Shown: piece by piece, positions 11,473-24,136 of the stretch
How positions within the stretch are numbered: the first letter of the stretch is position 1
How the letters are laid out: each line of letters starts with the position of its first letter
From: Fennellomyces sp. T-0311
Taxonomy: Eukaryota > Mucoromycota > Mucoromycetes > Mucorales > Lichtheimiaceae
Direction of reading: 5' to 3'
NCBI GenBank assembly: GCA_025266875.1
Contig: JALLLT010000004.1
Location: 558,001-622,000 of the forward strand
DNA length: 64,000 bases
The notes under the pieces: generated by a model
The model's database searches: none
What the model was told of the DNA's origin: nothing
What the model saw: only the letters and a program-made list of their open reading frames with translations
Made by a program: the position numbers and the translations under genes

Positions 11473-12757
11473 ACAAGCAAACATTGCAGTGTAGGAGATG
11501 AAGCATGGCGCAGCTTCATCCACTCCCACCTACAATCTCTGACTGATATCGAAAATTAGTCCAAGTAAAAAATGTCGAATACTTAAAAGAATCTTAGTCC
11601 GGTTTCTCCCCGCCCTTGATCACCCACCTTTGGGAGAATCGGGGGCAGTCGGTGGGAGTAGCCAAGAAATAACTGAGGCACACTCGTTATCAAGATATAA
11701 ATTGTTTCAGGTTAATGCTCCATGTTTTCAGTAATATGGCTTCATTGCACGAGAAAGGTTACTTCCGAGGGTTTTTTTTATTTATTTCTCTCTCGTTCAC
11801 TGCAGGCATTAAGTTTGTTGGCTGCAGGTTATCTGATTCGTTGGCTTTATCAGATCCGCAAGTCTCTAACAACCACTGAGCGATCTCCGCATAGGGTGCT
11901 TTTGACCCAGGAATCTCGACTCATTTGTGAAACGGTAGTAGTGTAACACCAATACCGACAGTGGAGCCACGCATTACCCCGAGCTTATTGTTATTTCTGC
12001 CAGAAAAGCATTGTTCTCGGGAACGGTTGCTTTTGTGAAATCATGCTTCTTTTTGCATTAGACGATCCCATTACTTACCCACATGATGAAACAAACTTGC
12101 TATATGAACTACACATATTATGCAGTAATGGAAGGACCTGGGCAAGTGATGAGATCAATTTTTTATGACGACATAAAACATGAGTAAACCATCAGATAAT
12201 CAAAAAATGTGCACAGACACACCTCCATATATACGCAAGAGGCAAAAGTCTACGATGGTACCGGAACAATTGAGGAGCCCCATAAAAGAACGAATCGCAT
12301 TCAGTGAGATGCATATTAGAGACTGGACGAATGCGTACTAATCATATTAAACGGAACTGGAGCAGTACTTGATCATTTGATGCTGTTTGACCGGGGGAGC
12401 CACCTCCTGAGGTGAACAATTCGAAATTTAACTCTTTTGCACTCTTTGACTCAGGGCATTCTATCGCATGACGATGGTTGACTTTGCAAGAAAAGGGCCG
12501 ATGCATAAAAGCAATTTGACAATGACATGCATGTCAACGAGGTCATGGCCAGGGTGGGGAAGATTGGGGGGAGCAAAGAGCAAAAAGGATATAAAAACTG
12601 GCGAGTGTAACCGAAAGGCGCGAGGCTAAGCTAACTCCGCTTCGAACGAGTTTTATCAGATCTAACTGTTAGGAAACTTTTCCTGCTTTTCCGACTTTTG
12701 TTTTGCAACATCTTTCTCTCTTGAAATAATCAGACACTTGTTCTTATCTCACTAAAA
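11473..12757. other. Intergenic region upstream of the velvet gene
   Basis: No coding frame is supported. Visible features are an imperfect hairpin (11490-11534), G/C-rich patches near 11600-11660 and 12535-12575, a small palindrome CACCTCCTGAGGTG near 12401-12414, and a TATA-type element at 12590-12596. Its length fits an extended control region for a developmental regulator, but that is inference. Confidence 0.45.
12590..12596 (+). promoter_or_regulatory. TATA-like element of the velvet gene
   Basis: TATAAAA lies 162 bp before the velvet ATG. It is followed by a C/T-rich leader that ends in CTCACTAAAA just before the start codon. Position and context fit a core promoter; no transcript evidence is available. 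Confidence 0.45.
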
Positions 12758-14195
12758 ATGTCTCGAGGTCCAAACGCACACAATTACGATTATGTATCTG
12801 CGTGCTCCCCTGCGCCAACCCATCCACAGTAAGAAAGAGAATGGCCGTATTTTAAAAAGTACGTAGTAACTGATTTTTTTCCGGAGCAGACGATTTACAT
12901 TAGCTCTTCGTCAACAGCCGATGCAAACTCGAACAAGTACAAATAATGAAAGAGGTAGAACGACCAAAGAAATACGAAACAACGTAAGACTAACTCTTTA
13001 TAAGATCGACGAGCAATAGACCCACCCCCTATAGTTCAAATCTCTTTGAATAACGCAGCTCCATCCGAGACCCTGTAAGATGATATGAAACGCCACATCT
13101 ACTGATCGATGAAGACTAACTCCATTATCACCAAAAGTGGATTCTTGCAAAACCCTTACTACTTTATGTGCGCCAACTTAGCACACCCTACTGATGATAA
13201 GGAGATATACACACCCAACCATAATGCACTCTCCGGCCAAACTGTTTCGTCAATGTATAAGCTCAAAGATATTGACAATAACGGTAATTTTTTTGCGAGA
13301 ATAGACATATATATGATTCCGTATACTAAATATATCTTACGACCTAGACGGTGGCTTCTTTGTGCTCGGAGACTTATCGGTCAAAGTGGAAGGTCGTTTC
13401 CGTCTTAAATTAACCCTATTCGAAATTACATTGTAAGTACCGAGTTACCGGTGTATCCTTCCACAGCTAAAGCGTTTTCCAGGGCTGGTGCCGTTAGTCT
13501 TAAATCTATCTTTACGGATGTGTTTACTGTTTACTCCGCCAAGAATTTCCCTGGTGTACTTGATTCTACGTTTCTATCAAGATCATTTTCTGACCAAGGT
13601 GCACGTATCCGCATCCGCAAAGAGCATCGCAACCAAATGTATGGCAGTTTTACAATTGTGTCTATAAAAAAGTATAGGTTACTAAACAATCTTTGTTATT
13701 TGTAGTACCGCCTCACGTAAACGAAAAATGTCGATCAGCGACGATGACTATCATCACCGATCAACACCAGTACCCACGAACGTCCCTGTTCTCATTCACG
13801 ATTCGTCTCCACGTCTTTATGCTGCCAGCCCAACCGATGCTTACATGAGTTATCAACGCTTGCGTAATATTGGTTCACCTCCTGATCGACGAGCAAGTTT
13901 GAACAGTGTCGGAACGGATAGCACTTGTACAAGCGATGATCGACGTACGGCAGCACCCGTCTCACCACCTCACCAACCTTACGATAAACCGGATTTCCAT
14001 GCTCCTTGTGGCACAACATATACTCCTGCTATGCCATCTCCACCGTGGACAAAGCAAGCACTGCTATCAGGTGATAGACCGGTAATTCGTCTACCCCCCT
14101 TAAGCCAGCTGATGGTCCCTGATGGTGGGGAACAAGTTGATGCAGCTGTGGCAATGATGCAGTTATCACGACATACACGACAACGGCCATGGTAA
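12758..14195 (+). CDS. Velvet-family transcriptional regulator
   Basis: Seven exons fit in phase: 12758-12828, 12890-12954, 13005-13074, 13138-13283, 13348-13432, 13483-13638 and 13706-14195, giving 360 residues. Splicing restores the whole velvet domain (about residues 24-195): [83 protein letters not shown] and [13 protein letters not shown]. These are the family's conserved blocks in the right order. A basic RKRKM follows as a possible nuclear signal, then a Pro/Ser-rich tail. Velvet proteins bind DNA with an NF-kappa-B-like fold, form dimers and control sporulation and metabolism. I cannot tell VeA, VelB, VosA and VelC types apart from this sequence alone. Unspliced, the locus looks like unrelated small ORFs. 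Confidence 0.9.
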
Positions 14196-14641
14196 AAAAG
14201 CATACTATTACAACAAACCTCTCCAATATTTCAATGTATATATCTCTCGTCAATGATGTACTTACTCCCAACTCACCATATTTGCATTCATACTCTGCTG
14301 CTCCTACTGTCATCTCATGCACATATTTGTTTCCCCGCTCTCTACGTATAACGTTTTCTTTGTCTCCGATCACAACATACACTTACATTTTGACTTTAAA
14401 TGTTATACGCATCTCACCATGTGTTTATACTATATATTTAGCTTCATGCGACTTCATGTTTAATGGGAATCTTTTTAGACGCCGCTACAAACAAAATGCC
14501 ACATTTCCACTATATGCTGCAAAACGATACTGCTTATGACTATATCAATTGTCCTGCAGAAGATCGGGGACCTTTAATTTCTGCAATGCAAACCATAATA
14601 AACACACGTTTTTATTATTTCAATGCAATCGAATAACTTTT
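14196..14641. other. Convergent 3' spacer between velvet and RNA14
   Basis: AT-rich sequence between two stop codons. It contains AATAAA-like motifs on both strands (for example near 14600) and should hold both polyadenylation regions. No gene is seen. Confidence 0.45.
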
Positions 14642-17600
14642 TCAATATGGCGGTTCATCTCTGTGCCGCTTTGCTTGCCTTGCTCGGAAAACATCGTATG
14701 CTGGTGGACGGTTAGGTCCCATGCCTAAAAATTGGTGGAAATATTGTTACTACTTTTTCTATATATCGAAAAAAGAATGTTTCAATCATACCTTTATGTT
14801 GTTGATAATCGTCATCGTAATCATCTCGCCCTCCCCTTCGCTTTACACCTTGCCTTCCGCCTCGACCGGCTCCTCCGCCCTATATGAAACCCATTAAATA
14901 CTTTCCAAAATGAGCGAATGACTGTGTATTACCCTTGATTTGAATCCACCACCTCGGCCACCACGACCACCGTAACCACCTGAGCCGCGTGGGGGTAAGT
15001 CCCTTCCTCCGGAAGGCATTGGTGGTCCTCCCATGTTCTTTTGTTGTTGTACCGGGCCACGGCCAGGTGGTCCACCTTGCGGTGGCAATGGAATGATAAT
15101 GTTACGTAATAGATCAACCAGTTCACCGGCTTGAATTAAGGGTCCTATGATTAAGCCGTTGGGAATAAGATCACTATATTTTTCCATGTGTTTTGTTATA
15201 GCTATTTCTTTACCGTTGAAGCTCTGTGCTGGTGGCAGGTTGGAAACGAAATAAGCAACGGCCTCCGGTAATGGAGGGCCCTGATTCCAGCTACTTGATG
15301 CTGGTTGTTGTTGTTGAACAGGTCCAGATACAATACTTTGAGGAGCGACAGCAGGTGGACCGGGTTCTTTCTTTACAATTGCCGGAGGGGGTACCGTAGG
15401 TGCCATAGGCGGTGGAGGGTTGGCGCTATCTCCTGCCGGAGGTACGCGGTTGCCAGAAGAAGTGCCAGCAGCTGATGGAGCGGTGCGGCGTGCTTCTGCT
15501 GGTTTGAATGATTGCCATTGGTTCAAATCCGGTCGAGGATATCTTTCAGGATGGACGGGTTCCAGCAGGGGTCGCTTAGCATTCTGATCTTTTGATCGAC
15601 CACGGTCAGATGGGGTTGCTGTGGTTGCTGCAGGGACTGCTGCTGGTACAGGTGCAGTGACGGGCTTGCCATCAGCCGATTTACGTTGGCGTGCTAAGGA
15701 TAAAAGATTAAGAATCGATGGAAGCTTTCAGCTATGATCAATATTACCTTCCGTCCCGAGTTCAAGTTCATCGATCGAATGGATATTCAAATAGCTATAT
15801 CTTTCGAGGAACGACTGCGTCATAGTGACTAATCAAACCATATCAGTAAAATAAAGTTTGTAGTTGTTATGGTAAACTTACTGCTAGGCAACGCTTCATT
15901 CCGTCGCTTCTCAACACTCTGGATACTTGCTAAATCGCCATATTTGTTTTCATAGTCCAGGAATTTCGACCAGATTTGTTCAGCCTTTTGAGCAGACATT
16001 GTGGCCAAAGTTCGTTCAAAGAGAGCACGAGTGTCTGTGGATACGTAATAAGTTTGAAATCTCGCATAGACTTTCGCAATTACTTACTGTTATCATCATT
16101 CATCTGAATCAAGTAATCAAGATAGTGCGACACGTAGTCAGGATCATCGGCGAACTGCTTGAGACCGAGGCCAAAGATCTTACCGGCGATTGTAGCATCT
16201 TTGCTATTGTGATATTCCATCAAAGCTGCACATGGTATTAGTAAGCCTGGATAATGTTCTAATTCTAACGCCTCACCAGATGCAATAAATACATGATATG
16301 TACGATTGGTTGCTTTTCGCGCACGAGAGAACAATGCACGTGCTGCTTTGATACCCTGACGTTAGATAGTTTTAGTTATCATGCCTAACCGATCCATTTA
16401 GTATTACGTACCTCTGTTCTTCTCGCAAATCGCATGTAGCTTATCCATACCAGTGAACATCCCTTGGCCAAACCGTTCACTTGCTCCTTCATCCGATTTT
16501 CAACTTCTTCCTGCTCCTTCTTCACCTGTCGCTCGCGAGCTCGAAGTTGCTCTCGGACTTCTCCATCAATGTCGTCGCTCAGGTTCAGACTTGTCCGCTC
16601 TTCATCCGCATCATGCTGGATCTTGTCCATTTCCTCTTGAGCTGAGACCCTGTATTTCTCTATTTCCTTGTCCAAACGTTCCAACAACGAGTCATACGCT
16701 TGTCGTGCGTCGTCCAACTGACGCCGGGATTCACATAGCTCAGTATATGCAAATGTAAGCAACAGACTACGACAGCACACATTAGCAATGTATATTTTAA
16801 AACAGAATGATGACATACCTGGAAGGCAATACTTCAACACCTTGCTTCAGTACACCCAGAGCCTTATCAGGCTTTTGCAGCTCCGTATAGTACATTGCAA
16901 AGTCGTACCACAGTTCGGGATAGAATCTTAACACCAAAAACGCCTGTTGATATGCATAAGAGACACGTTCAACGACCATCGCCTCGTCCTCCAACTGGAG
17001 TGGATTGCTCTTTTCCCACTGGATATACTGTCTCCAGGCTGACAGCTAAGAGATGCTTAGTATAACAATAAGGATATATAAAGATAATGGTACCTGGGAG
17101 ATCTCTTTCTCTGTCCACTGTGGTGGCTTTGGAATTACCCCTCGGTTCACATTTTCCATAAGGGTGCGCATTTCCCGCAGTGCGGTTCTGGCGGTCATGT
17201 ACGCGGACGACTTTTCACCAAGGAATTTCTTGGCCTAATGCGCAAGACAATCAGTTACCATGTCAGTAGGAATGAGGTCCATAGATTACCGTGAGACGAT
17301 TAAGATTGTTTTCCCACTGGTCGTATTCCTTCCACAAGTGCTCAACGTTATTGAGCGGGATAGCCACGGCCTTTTGGTAGGCGCGTCGCATACTGTCCAT
17401 CTTTCTTTGTTCTTCCCATGTATTGGTTGTCTAGGCGACGGAATTGAATATGTGTATAGCAGACGATAAAGAAGTATATAAAGGCGTACCTCAGCAGACT
17501 TCAAAAAGAAGATGTAATCGGCCCAAATCGGTCCGGCGTCTTTGTCAATGCCAACGTTGTTCAAGACATACTCATAGGCCTTTTCAATGATTGCCCGAGC

Positions 17601-19123
17601 TTCTGGAGTAGCCGCAGTTCCACTATCTCCTTGATTGATACGGCGAATATAGCCAAGATAGAACTTCCAAAGGTCGACGGAAAGGACGGTCTTTAAGCAT
17701 CGCGTAAAAAGCGCTTCGACTTCATTGAAATTGGAGTATTTCAGTTCCAACTCTAAGTACGCAAGCCACTGTCTTGGCTACAGAAAGAAAAAAGGGCAAG
17801 TTGGGTTTCAGTTCCTGGTTGTTCTCGAGAAAAGGCGCGCGCTCGATATTCTCATCACGGATAAGGCTCGCTCCTATTCCAGAACACTGCGGCTTGTGTG
17901 GCACTAAATCCTTAGGGAGACGACTCTTTGCGAGCATGCAAGCAAACACAAACATAAACAACACAACACGTTCCTACGGGCGTATAGAGATTGAGCACGA
18001 CAAACAGAGGATCAGAGGGGAAATGATGGGGCTACCGCATCTGCTCAGAGTTCGAAGAGGAACCCGTCCCGCCAGATGGATTTATTGTGTCAAGAGAAAT
18101 GCAAACCCACACACTCTCGCTCTTAATCCCGCACCCTCGTTGCTTTTACGTACCGCGTATAGTGTTCTGGACGGAGTGGGGGCGACGCCGAATATCAACA
18201 TGCTCAAAAGGAAGAAGAAATAATGCACTTACTGAAGTTGGGAACACCTGAAGGAACCGTTCATACACTTCACGCGTGGCTTCCAGATCACCCGTCTGCT
18301 GAACCTCATTGATCAAAGCCATCCACGCGCTCGTGTCGTATTCGGATTTTGCAATCCGCTGCTCCAGCCTTTCTCTTTTGAGATTTGCTTTATTGACTGG
18401 CTCTGCGCCATGAGTCTCTGTTTTCGGTTGCAGTGCGCTTGGTGGGATTTGCCATGAAGCAGGCGCGCTGATAAAAGGAGCAGGCGATTCTTCTTCCATA
18501 GGATCGTTCTGGCTTTGGCTGTCTTCTTGCGGCGTCTCTTCCTCGTGCTGTGATGATTCTTCTTGTTGCGGTGTTTCTTGCTGCTGTAGCTGCTCCTCCT
18601 GTGGCTGCTGTTGTTGCTGCTGTTGTTGCTGCTGTTGTTGCTGCTGTTGTTGCTGCTGGTCATAGTCATGCTCCTCTCTGGGCGTTGAGTAATAGTGCGC
18701 GGACTGAGTCGTGTCATCCACATTCATGTTCGTGTCATCGCTTTGCATTCTTTCTTGAGCATCATGGAACTGCTCATGTTGCATATCCGTGTCCTCCTCT
18801 TCAACATGGGGACTTCCTTGAGCATCAGGGTCCATCATTATATGATCTTCTTGTGAAGACGCGCGACCAGTATCCCGCGTAATTTGATCGTCAGTAGTTG
18901 GTGATTCGTTTGCGGCTGTAGTAGCAGGATCTTCTGTACTCTCCGATTGAGGTTGACTCTCTTCGGTGTCATTCTCAGTAGCCACTTGTTGTTCTTGTGT
19001 TCCATCCGGCTCTCCAACATTGGCCTGATTATTCTCTTCCATGGCAACGTCAGTATTCTCAGTTATGGTATTGTTATGCGCCTGAGGCTCCCCTACAGGC
19101 TGTGGGTTTGTAGAGTTGTCCAT
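14642..19123 (-). CDS. RNA14: Rna14/CstF-77-like mRNA 3'-end processing factor
   Basis: Thirteen exons fit in phase: 19123-18233, 17777-17490, 17430-17290, 17234-17094, 17045-16819, 16766-16412, 16355-16277, 16225-16088, 16034-15882, 15828-15748, 15693-14933, 14879-14792, 14724-14642; 1,141 residues. The first 250 residues are acidic and Gln-rich with a poly-Gln run. HAT repeats then run to about residue 820 (for example TREVYERFLQVFPTS, PRQWLAYLELELKYSNFNE, FYPELWYDFAMYYTE, ALMEYHNSKD). After a Pro-rich linker comes an Arg/Gly-rich stretch and the end RPPAYDVFRARQAKR, like the conserved C-terminus of CstF-77/Rna14. The family dimerises as the scaffold of cleavage factor IA in the nucleus. 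Intron 1 is 455 bp, far longer than the other eleven (48-67 bp). The ATG at 19123 is the first in frame after an upstream stop. Confidence 0.88.
18603..18657 (-). repeat. Poly-glutamine trinucleotide repeat inside RNA14
   Basis: CAG/CAA codons repeat in a 15-bp pattern (GCTGCTGTTGTTGTT-like on the plus strand), giving about 18 consecutive glutamines in a region already rich in Gln and Glu. Such runs vary in length between strains. Confidence 0.8.
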
Positions 19124-20335
19124 ATTGGAGACCAAGTATGTCGCTTATCCTTTTTTTTCAGAAGCGTTTTTAAAAAAAACAATGCGTCACCACAGTCGGA
19201 CTTCCGGATAGGTGTATAGTATCTGACACGCTTGGATTCAAGCTGAACAATAGAACACGCTATCCAACGCCAGTTAATAGGTTAGATACATGCAATATGC
19301 TCTTGTTCCTATTAAAGTCCTCAAAGCCCATGAGCATTTTCCCTATCCTTCATTAAGCCCACTGTCATCAATGTATCATATGCCCTTCTGACAACTACTG
19401 GACCATAGCGTACATACACTGATGCACAAAATGCATGTATGTAGACTCTGAATTTCTGAACAAAAGAGTACATTTTTTCACGGATTGCATTCATTCCACT
19501 CTGTAAATGGCTCCTCACAGCTGATCGCACTTATCGCGATAATAATAAGAGATCAATAACCTGTCCATTGGTCCGATAAAAAAAAAGACCTATCGCACTG
19601 TCAAACTAGTGCTTGCTTGCTGTTTTAAGACTGTTTGCAGATTTTAGAAGCATACTTGTCGTTTCAAGGAACCAAAGTGTCATCACGTTCATTGTATAAG
19701 TAGATTTGAGAGCACTTCCGTGACGACAACGTGAAATGAGTTCTGGTGCTTGCTTCTATGAACTCCTTTAAGGTTTTCCTTGCGTCTCCTTTTCTGGGCG
19801 GGATGACCCCTCGTCCCCTTCAGCGGTACGTAGAAATGCTGCAGTGAAAGTAAATGGGCTGAAGTGCGTTTATTTCGATACGTGCAGACTCTCTGGCCGT
19901 AGGCTAGGGAAAAAGTGCGCAAGAAACCAGGCAGTAATGAAATATCGCATACTCAGCGTCTATTTTCCATACAGAAAAGTTAAGTTGAGTTTTAGCTTGT
20001 TTTTATGAGCGCGTGCAAATCAGTCCCTTAACTTTTTCTCCAACCTTCACGCTCCAATTGCATTAGAATCAATCTGTTGCGCGGGATAAACGTAGAATAA
20101 ACATATGAGAACAGATCGGAAAGTAGTCTTGTTTTCTTTGCTTTTTTACTCCTTGGATGGAAGGGGCACTGCATACCCTTTTCAGAACGACTCTTTTGGG
20201 TGACATTTTTCTTTTTCCTCTTCTTGCATCTTTAGTTTCTTGAAATAAAAAGGTAAAAGTTGATGACATCCATCGTATATTTTACGAAATGACCATAACT
20301 CTCCTTTTAAAGCTCATCATCCTATAAATATTAGC
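19124..20335. other. Divergent promoter region between RNA14 and the Msb1-like gene
   Basis: No coding frame with supporting splice sites is visible. The 1.2 kb lie between two divergently transcribed start codons. If the Msb1-like gene has a further 5' exon it would lie near the right end, since TATTAG just before 20336 could be a splice acceptor. Confidence 0.4.
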
Positions 20336-21831
20336 ATGCTATATTCATTTGACTTTGCTGCTCAAGTAACCCGTATTTGTATGGATGAAATACGACGACG
20401 AGGTGCGGATAAAGAATAGTCGAATTGATTGATTGGAAGAACGACAGCTAATGATAAGATTACCATTGTAGGTTTACAAGAGCGAAAGATTTTGCGCAAA
20501 TCAGGTAAGAAAAATGACATCTTGTCAAAGTAAAGCTAATCTTGGGTATTTCTTTTTTCTTGGTAGCACCGAGCAGTGTTTTATTTCTCAAAGTTTTTAG
20601 AGAACAGAGCTGTACCCCCGAAGACGTCACCCACGTCAGCATTCACTCGGTAGCAACCTTGATGCAGGATACCTTGTGGTGCAGCCAGGAGCGTATTGTA
20701 CCCAAAACCGTATGGCGAGTTATCAACTATGAAAGTAAGTTTTCGAATATACTGTTGGTTCGTGCGAAAGGGGAGAGGAGTGAGAAAAAAACAAGGGGAT
20801 TTACAAAAGTATTTTTTTCATATGCATCAGCCTGTACGTTGTCGAGCCTTTCGAAGCTACTGTCACGCAAGGGGGAGCAACTTTTGGTGGAAATACTCGA
20901 CTTTCTGGTCGAATTGATGCAGCACAAAAACAAAAATTTGATGGATGCGTATCACCTTGGTGAAGCCATGGGAAAGGTGACACTTGGGCCTGCCGACTGC
21001 GACCCCATCATTGCTGAGAAAGCAAGCCACTTTTTGACACGAATGATCATTGAACACTCCAAAAGAATTCATCTCGAACACAAAAAACGATGGCTTGACC
21101 GGGTGGATTCGGGCTTTGCACGGATTTCCGGCGATCGTGCTGATCGATATTATGAGTGCGAGCCAATGTCGAAAACAGAGGCAGCGCGTGCAAAGGCCAA
21201 GTCATACGATCGACTTATCCGCAAGATACGATACACGAGCAGCGATTGGGCAAGCAATACAACCGGTATTCGGGCCATGTTGGACGATGACTATGAACCT
21301 GAGGAAATAGAACCCGAGGAACCCTGGATTTCCGTCTTCTGTACCCACCTAGGAGACTACGACGCTAATGCATCGCCACTCATGTTCCGCATTATATCTG
21401 AGGCCAGTAAGCCCAAGGTCCCAATTCCGGCAGATCCTTTTGCATCCTCCTATCTGTTCCGAAAGCAGCCCACTGGCACAGCTGTCGAGTCACAAATCGA
21501 GCGTGCATTCGTAGAGTTTACGCCTCAATGCACGGTGTCGTATGATTGCCCGGAACGAGACAGCAAGGTGGCACCACTCTCGCATTTCAAGAAAATCAAC
21601 CATTCGCTTTCACATATGAAGCTCAACATCCGCAAGGCCCGTTCTCAAGGCTTAGACAGCGAATTCAGCAATGAAGAAACTATTCGCGTAGAGGAGGAAT
21701 ATGCTGAGGACGACTTCCAACGACATAAGCAAAAGCATGTCAAGAGTATGATGAGGAGAGTGATGAAGATGAAATCGACAAAACATCTGCAGCAGCATCA
21801 ACAGCAGTACGGCGGACCTATTTCGTCCTAA
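20336..21831 (+). CDS. Msb1/Mug8-like protein with RhoGAP-type fold
   Basis: Four exons, 20336-20402, 20472-20504, 20567-20734 and 20831-21831, give 422 residues. Splicing builds an N-terminal stretch ICMDEIRRRGLQERKILRKS that resembles the start of RhoGAP domains (E..RRGL...GI.R.S) but lacks the usual GIFR order and catalytic arginine pattern. The block AYHLGEAMGKVTLGPADCDP with FLTRMIIEHS is what I recall from the DUF1708/Msb1-Mug8 family, proteins acting with Rho and Cdc42 GTPases in polarised growth. The C-terminal 100 residues are charged and end in a His/Gln-rich tail. The 96-bp third intron is a multiple of three and open, so its removal rests on the splice consensus only. The 5' end could be incomplete. 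Confidence 0.6.
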
Positions 21832-22223
21832 TATCCGAGTTTACCTTTTTTTCATATATTTTATACACTCTGTTAGTAATCTTACTTTATTTTGTTTCGT
21901 TCAACATCTTTTTCTCCACCCTAATACAATAAGGTGCGGGCAGGTTAGGAATCCCAGTGACTTTACCGATTGAAGCCTGTTCGTGTGATATGCAACTCGG
22001 ATAACTTGTTGGCACGGACTGCAATCTAGCCAACATTTTAAAGTAACACTTTTTTTTAATATTCCACATGACCTGGAACTCGTGGCTCGGGGGATCGGTG
22101 TGCTCAAACAGCGATTTATTGTTGGTTGCACAAAAAGGCAGGGTTGAATAGACCTTCTACTTTGGCGACGTATACGTACATATTGTCATCGTCTCTCGGA
22201 ACTTCACGCCCGGTCGGCGCTCC

Positions 22224-22560
22224 ATCATTTATTTTCATCACCTGATTTAGTCACTTTATGCAAGACCTAAAGACGTTGAGCTTACTCCTGAGATTGCACA
22301 AACTACCGTTGGATGGCGCATCCAGATACGACCCGCACTATATTAATAATTAAGGCACATCCTGCTGTTCATATGCAAAGATGATGCGCTCTGCAAGGCG
22401 GGAAAATCAACTTGTTGTCACTAGATAATAGGCTCCTATTAATATCTTTCTTCGGCAAGAAAGCCGCTATCTACAGGATCATGCAGCTAATCTTCACATT
22501 CACGGTTCCTGTCAAAAGCGTTCAGGCGCGAATGACAACTCATTCCATACGTATACGACC
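22224..22560 (+). repeat. Degenerate direct repeat, copy 1
   Basis: It shares with 24137-24500, in the same order, TCATCACCTGATTTA, TTTATGCAAG, TTACTCCT, CAAAGATGATG-like, GAAAATCAACTT-like and CCATACGTAT. The matched blocks are separated by diverged sequence and small length changes. No ORF is shared. Confidence 0.5.
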
Positions 22561-24136
22561 ACTACCAAACCTAAATGTTCCTATGAACGTAATACATTTT
22601 ACGACTGTCTAAAAGGAGTCGCTGGGAAAAAGAAAAACAGCAGGTTTCATGCAATGAGGTCTGACTGGTGCGTGTACTAATTCTGATTCATACGTAGTAG
22701 CTGCGCATATAACAATGGCCTTACACAAGAACGATAAATGCTATATATGTATCTACTAAGCGGATGATATTTTAGCGTGGAACATGCAAATACTTATTGT
22801 GTGTTGCCTTGGATGGCGAACTGTTGTCATAAAAAAATCCTTCAGGTGCGACAAACAAGTATGCACGAGATATCACGTGGAGAATTCTATACTCATAGCA
22901 TAACGTGCTTCCCAAAGTACGCTACCATTGTGACTGTGTGTGCTTATTCGTATCATGGGGTATTTCCACGACTTTTGACTTTCATAACCAAGGTAGTAGG
23001 TTAGATTGCAATAGATTCTGATGGACTACACAAACCCAACAAAGAAGAGCGTTGGGAAAGTTTTACAGATAGCAATATGATATATTAAAAGACAATTCAA
23101 ATGCATGAGGAGCTTCACCATCGAGCTGTTCAAGGGAGTATTTTATTTATGGAATCCCTGGGCATACTTCGGACTACTCATAAAGTCGGTGACCATCATT
23201 TGGCTAATTTCGCTAGCAAGATATTGTAGAAAATATGTATACACCTATACAATGTTCCCGATGCTACCATCACTAATATTCTCATGACCGTTCTCCCGAA
23301 CCTACATGTTGGGTTCCTAGACCAATCGCTCACCAAATTTGTGAACACGAGATAAATTCCACAAAATATGATAAATGGCTTTAAAACTTAATAAAGCACA
23401 GACCATATTCCACATGCTTAATCTATGTGATGTATATCAGCACCACCTTTATGTAGTGAATACCAGACTTTAGCAAGATTAGCTATGATGAAATGCGTAA
23501 AGTAACATCCATACAGCACTTACTACTTAAGTGTAGTATGGCAGTCAATACACGTCACATCCATTTTTCCAACGTACTACATATTGCACTACATAGTCGA
23601 CTGTGACGACTTTCACACATTTTCACATTGTTATTAAAAAACAGCAGCTAGTGGGACACTGGAATTTGTAATACAAAAGTACTAGCAAGGCCGATGTCTC
23701 GGTTAGGCTGGCCTTTCTCACTGGTAAAAACACAAGAAATTAATGAAGATTGATTTTTAGTCAATTATTTAGCACTGTCCTTACGCTAGTATCCACTTTT
23801 ACATAGGTGTTCAATTTTGCTCTACACAAGGGTTTAACTAGACAAAAATTTATAATATCCTACCGTCCAACATATGCTTAACTGCTTAGAATGCTTTGTA
23901 GCCAAGATCCCAGCAACGTGGTGTGTCATGATGATAGTAAACATCCTGAACTTTCCCATGCCCCACGATAAGAGAACCAAATAATTTGTGTTCCGCCGAA
24001 AAACGTCATTCATCCGTATATGTCTATCGATCATCTTTTTCAGGTTCCACAACAAAGACAGGGCCGTTATAGATGTTGCTCGCTTGTGTATGCGTATCCC
24101 ACCATCTTTTATAATATCTCGGAATGATATGCCGGT

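Noticed and set aside
17778..17900. Box C/D snoRNA in RNA14 intron 1 (minus strand GTGATGA ... CTGA)
   Set aside because: A perfect C-box and a D-box lie about 41 nt apart, but the flanks do not form the terminal stem, and no C'/D' pair is visible. Chance occurrence in 455 bp is plausible.
17774..18223. 149-codon plus-strand ORF antisense to RNA14 intron 1
   Set aside because: It starts with TTG, has no motif, and ends in a purine run that is simply the intron's polypyrimidine tract read backwards.
18550..18882. Plus-strand ORF with Val/Ala repeats
   Set aside because: It is the antisense reading of the poly-Gln tract in RNA14.
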